From Bacteroidales bacterium (GTDB lineage Bacteria; Bacteroidota; Bacteroidia; Bacteroidales; UBA932): DNA of 43,039 bases. Shown piece by piece: positions 42,687-43,039 of the stretch. Every line of letters begins with the position of its first letter. The stretch's first letter is position 1. The position numbers and the translations under genes were made by a program. The DNA lies in contig SUYL01000062.1 of NCBI GenBank assembly GCA_015060445.1, forward strand, positions 1 through 43,039. Reading direction: 5' to 3'. The notes below the pieces were generated by a model. The model was given only the letters and a program-made list of their open reading frames with translations. It was not told the DNA's origin and made no database searches.

Positions 42687-42716
42687 AAGGGAATCGGAAA
42701 CGGTTCCCTTTTTTTT
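42687..42716 (+). terminator. Strong terminator after rpsC
   Basis: AAGGGAATCG pairs with CGGTTCCCTT over a GAAA tetraloop (42697-42700), followed by a run of T (42709-42716). It ends the ribosomal operon at rpsC. Confidence 0.9.
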
Positions 42717-42740
42717 GTGTGCATTCCTGTGCCGGAATGT

Positions 42741-42858
42741 GGCATTTTCTGCACCGGATTTTGTGCCGGGTGGGTTTTGGTGCAGGAATGGGGTATTTTC
42801 TGCACCGGAATTTGTGGCGAGTGGGTTTTGGTGCAGGAATGGGGTATTTTCTGCACCG
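42741..42858. repeat. 51-bp tandem repeat, about 2.3 copies
   Basis: Units at 42741-42791 and 42792-42842 with a partial third at 42843-42858. Each contains CTGCACC and GGTGCAG in inverse orientation, so it can fold into a hairpin. It lies between the rpsC terminator and the LysO-like gene. It is a multiple of three and stays open in several frames, but the repeat fits noncoding DNA better. Confidence 0.8.
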
Positions 42859-42875
42859 TTTGTCGGGAGAATGAT

Positions 42876-42883
42876 TATTTTTG
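42876..42883 (+). promoter_or_regulatory. Possible -7 box for the LysO-like gene
   Basis: TATTTTTG fits TAnnTTTG, 18 nt before the ATG at 42902. No TTTG at standard spacing. Confidence 0.35.
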
Positions 42884-42901
42884 TGCATATATACGCGGAT
42901 T

Positions 42902-43039
42902 ATGTTTAAGGTTCTGGCAATTACATTCAGTGGCATTGCATTGGGGTATCTTTTGCGCAGGATGGCCTGGCTGGGCCATCTGGGGAAGAGCATTACTTAT
43001 ACTATCTGGCTTCTGCTGCTGTTTTTTGGGCTGCAGGTG
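42902..43039 (+). CDS. LysO-like lysine exporter, N-terminal part (runs off the window)
   Basis: The first 46 residues only: a hydrophobic helix (VLAITFSGIALGYLL), an RR turn, then a second helix (YTIWLLLLFFGLQV). This matches the start of LysO/DUF340 proteins, which in Bacteroidetes are often split into a short N-terminal and a longer C-terminal protein. They export L-lysine and thialysine. Assignment rests on this short stretch; any small 2-TM protein is an alternative. Confidence 0.5.
   Translation, partial: MFKVLAITFSGIALGYLLRRMAWLGHLGKSITYTIWLLLLFFGLQV

Noticed and set aside
42741-42858. CRISPR array
   Set aside because: Units are directly adjacent without unique spacers and no cas gene is in the window.
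42646-42993. Minus-strand ORFs with 17-residue repeats (CRKYPIPAPKPTRHK type)
   Set aside because: The protein repeat is a by-product of the 51-bp DNA tandem repeat, and the ORF crosses the rpsC terminator and the LysO-like start.

Overview
The window looks like a chromosomal segment from a member of the order Bacteroidales (Bacteroidetes). Promoters fit the Bacteroidetes consensus (TTTG or TTG, about 19-21 nt, then TAnnTTTG), for example ahead of trxA, rplC and the 35731 serine hydrolase. Most genes lack a strong Shine-Dalgarno. The families are typical of the group: S9 and M3 lipoprotein peptidases, a GGGtGRT protein, a PurF starting Met-Ser-Gly-Phe-Phe-Gly, and coiled-coil lipoproteins. 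I did not compute GC content or place the organism below order level.

Layout. (1) 1-1092: AT-rich edge of what is probably an integrated element. It holds a two-gene minus-strand operon (4-TM protein plus glycine-zipper small protein) and ends in the 3' half of a tRNA-Met, read as an attachment-site scar. (2) 1108-5137: redox operon of thioredoxin, a CoA-disulfide-reductase/rhodanese/TusA/DsrE fusion, and an OxyR-type regulator with cysteines at 199 and 208. (3) 5336-9216, minus: EmrAB-TolC-like tripartite efflux operon (TolC, HlyD, MFS). (4) 9673-13111: coiled-coil protein, folC, NCS2 purine permease and a 55-residue membrane peptide. (5) 13187-16727: MalY/PatB-like PLP enzyme overlapping umuD, then umuC, then an FKBP-type PPIase. 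(6) 16831-21443, minus: zinc-finger protein, coiled-coil lipoprotein, M3 dipeptidyl carboxypeptidase and exported metallophosphoesterase. (7) 21611-24482: short SSB, cysS and two small unknown membrane or exported proteins. (8) 24570-29648, minus: two S9 peptidases. (9) 29758-31485: NifU-like protein plus GGGtGRT protein. (10) 31930-38446: MATE exporter, exported DUF3108/TapB-like protein, C69 dipeptidase, beta-lactamase-fold hydrolase and PurF. (11) 38610-42716: a shortened S10 ribosomal operon, rplC to rpsC, with promoter, structured leader and terminator. (12) 42741-43039: 51-bp tandem repeat and the start of a LysO-like gene.

How the genes fit together: several exported peptidases (M3, two S9, C69) suggest a peptide-using lifestyle. 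The Trx/CoADR/OxyR unit points to thiol-persulfide and peroxide handling. MFS and MATE exporters give two efflux routes.

Most notable: the att scar with its glycine-zipper pair; the NifU-like/GGGtGRT operon; the S10 operon with no rpsJ before it and a terminator right after rpsC; PurF with Ser in place of the catalytic N-terminal Cys; an over-represented octamer TGTCGGGA; and a family of intergenic inverted repeats. No CRISPR array, rRNA, intact tRNA, transposase or integrase was seen.
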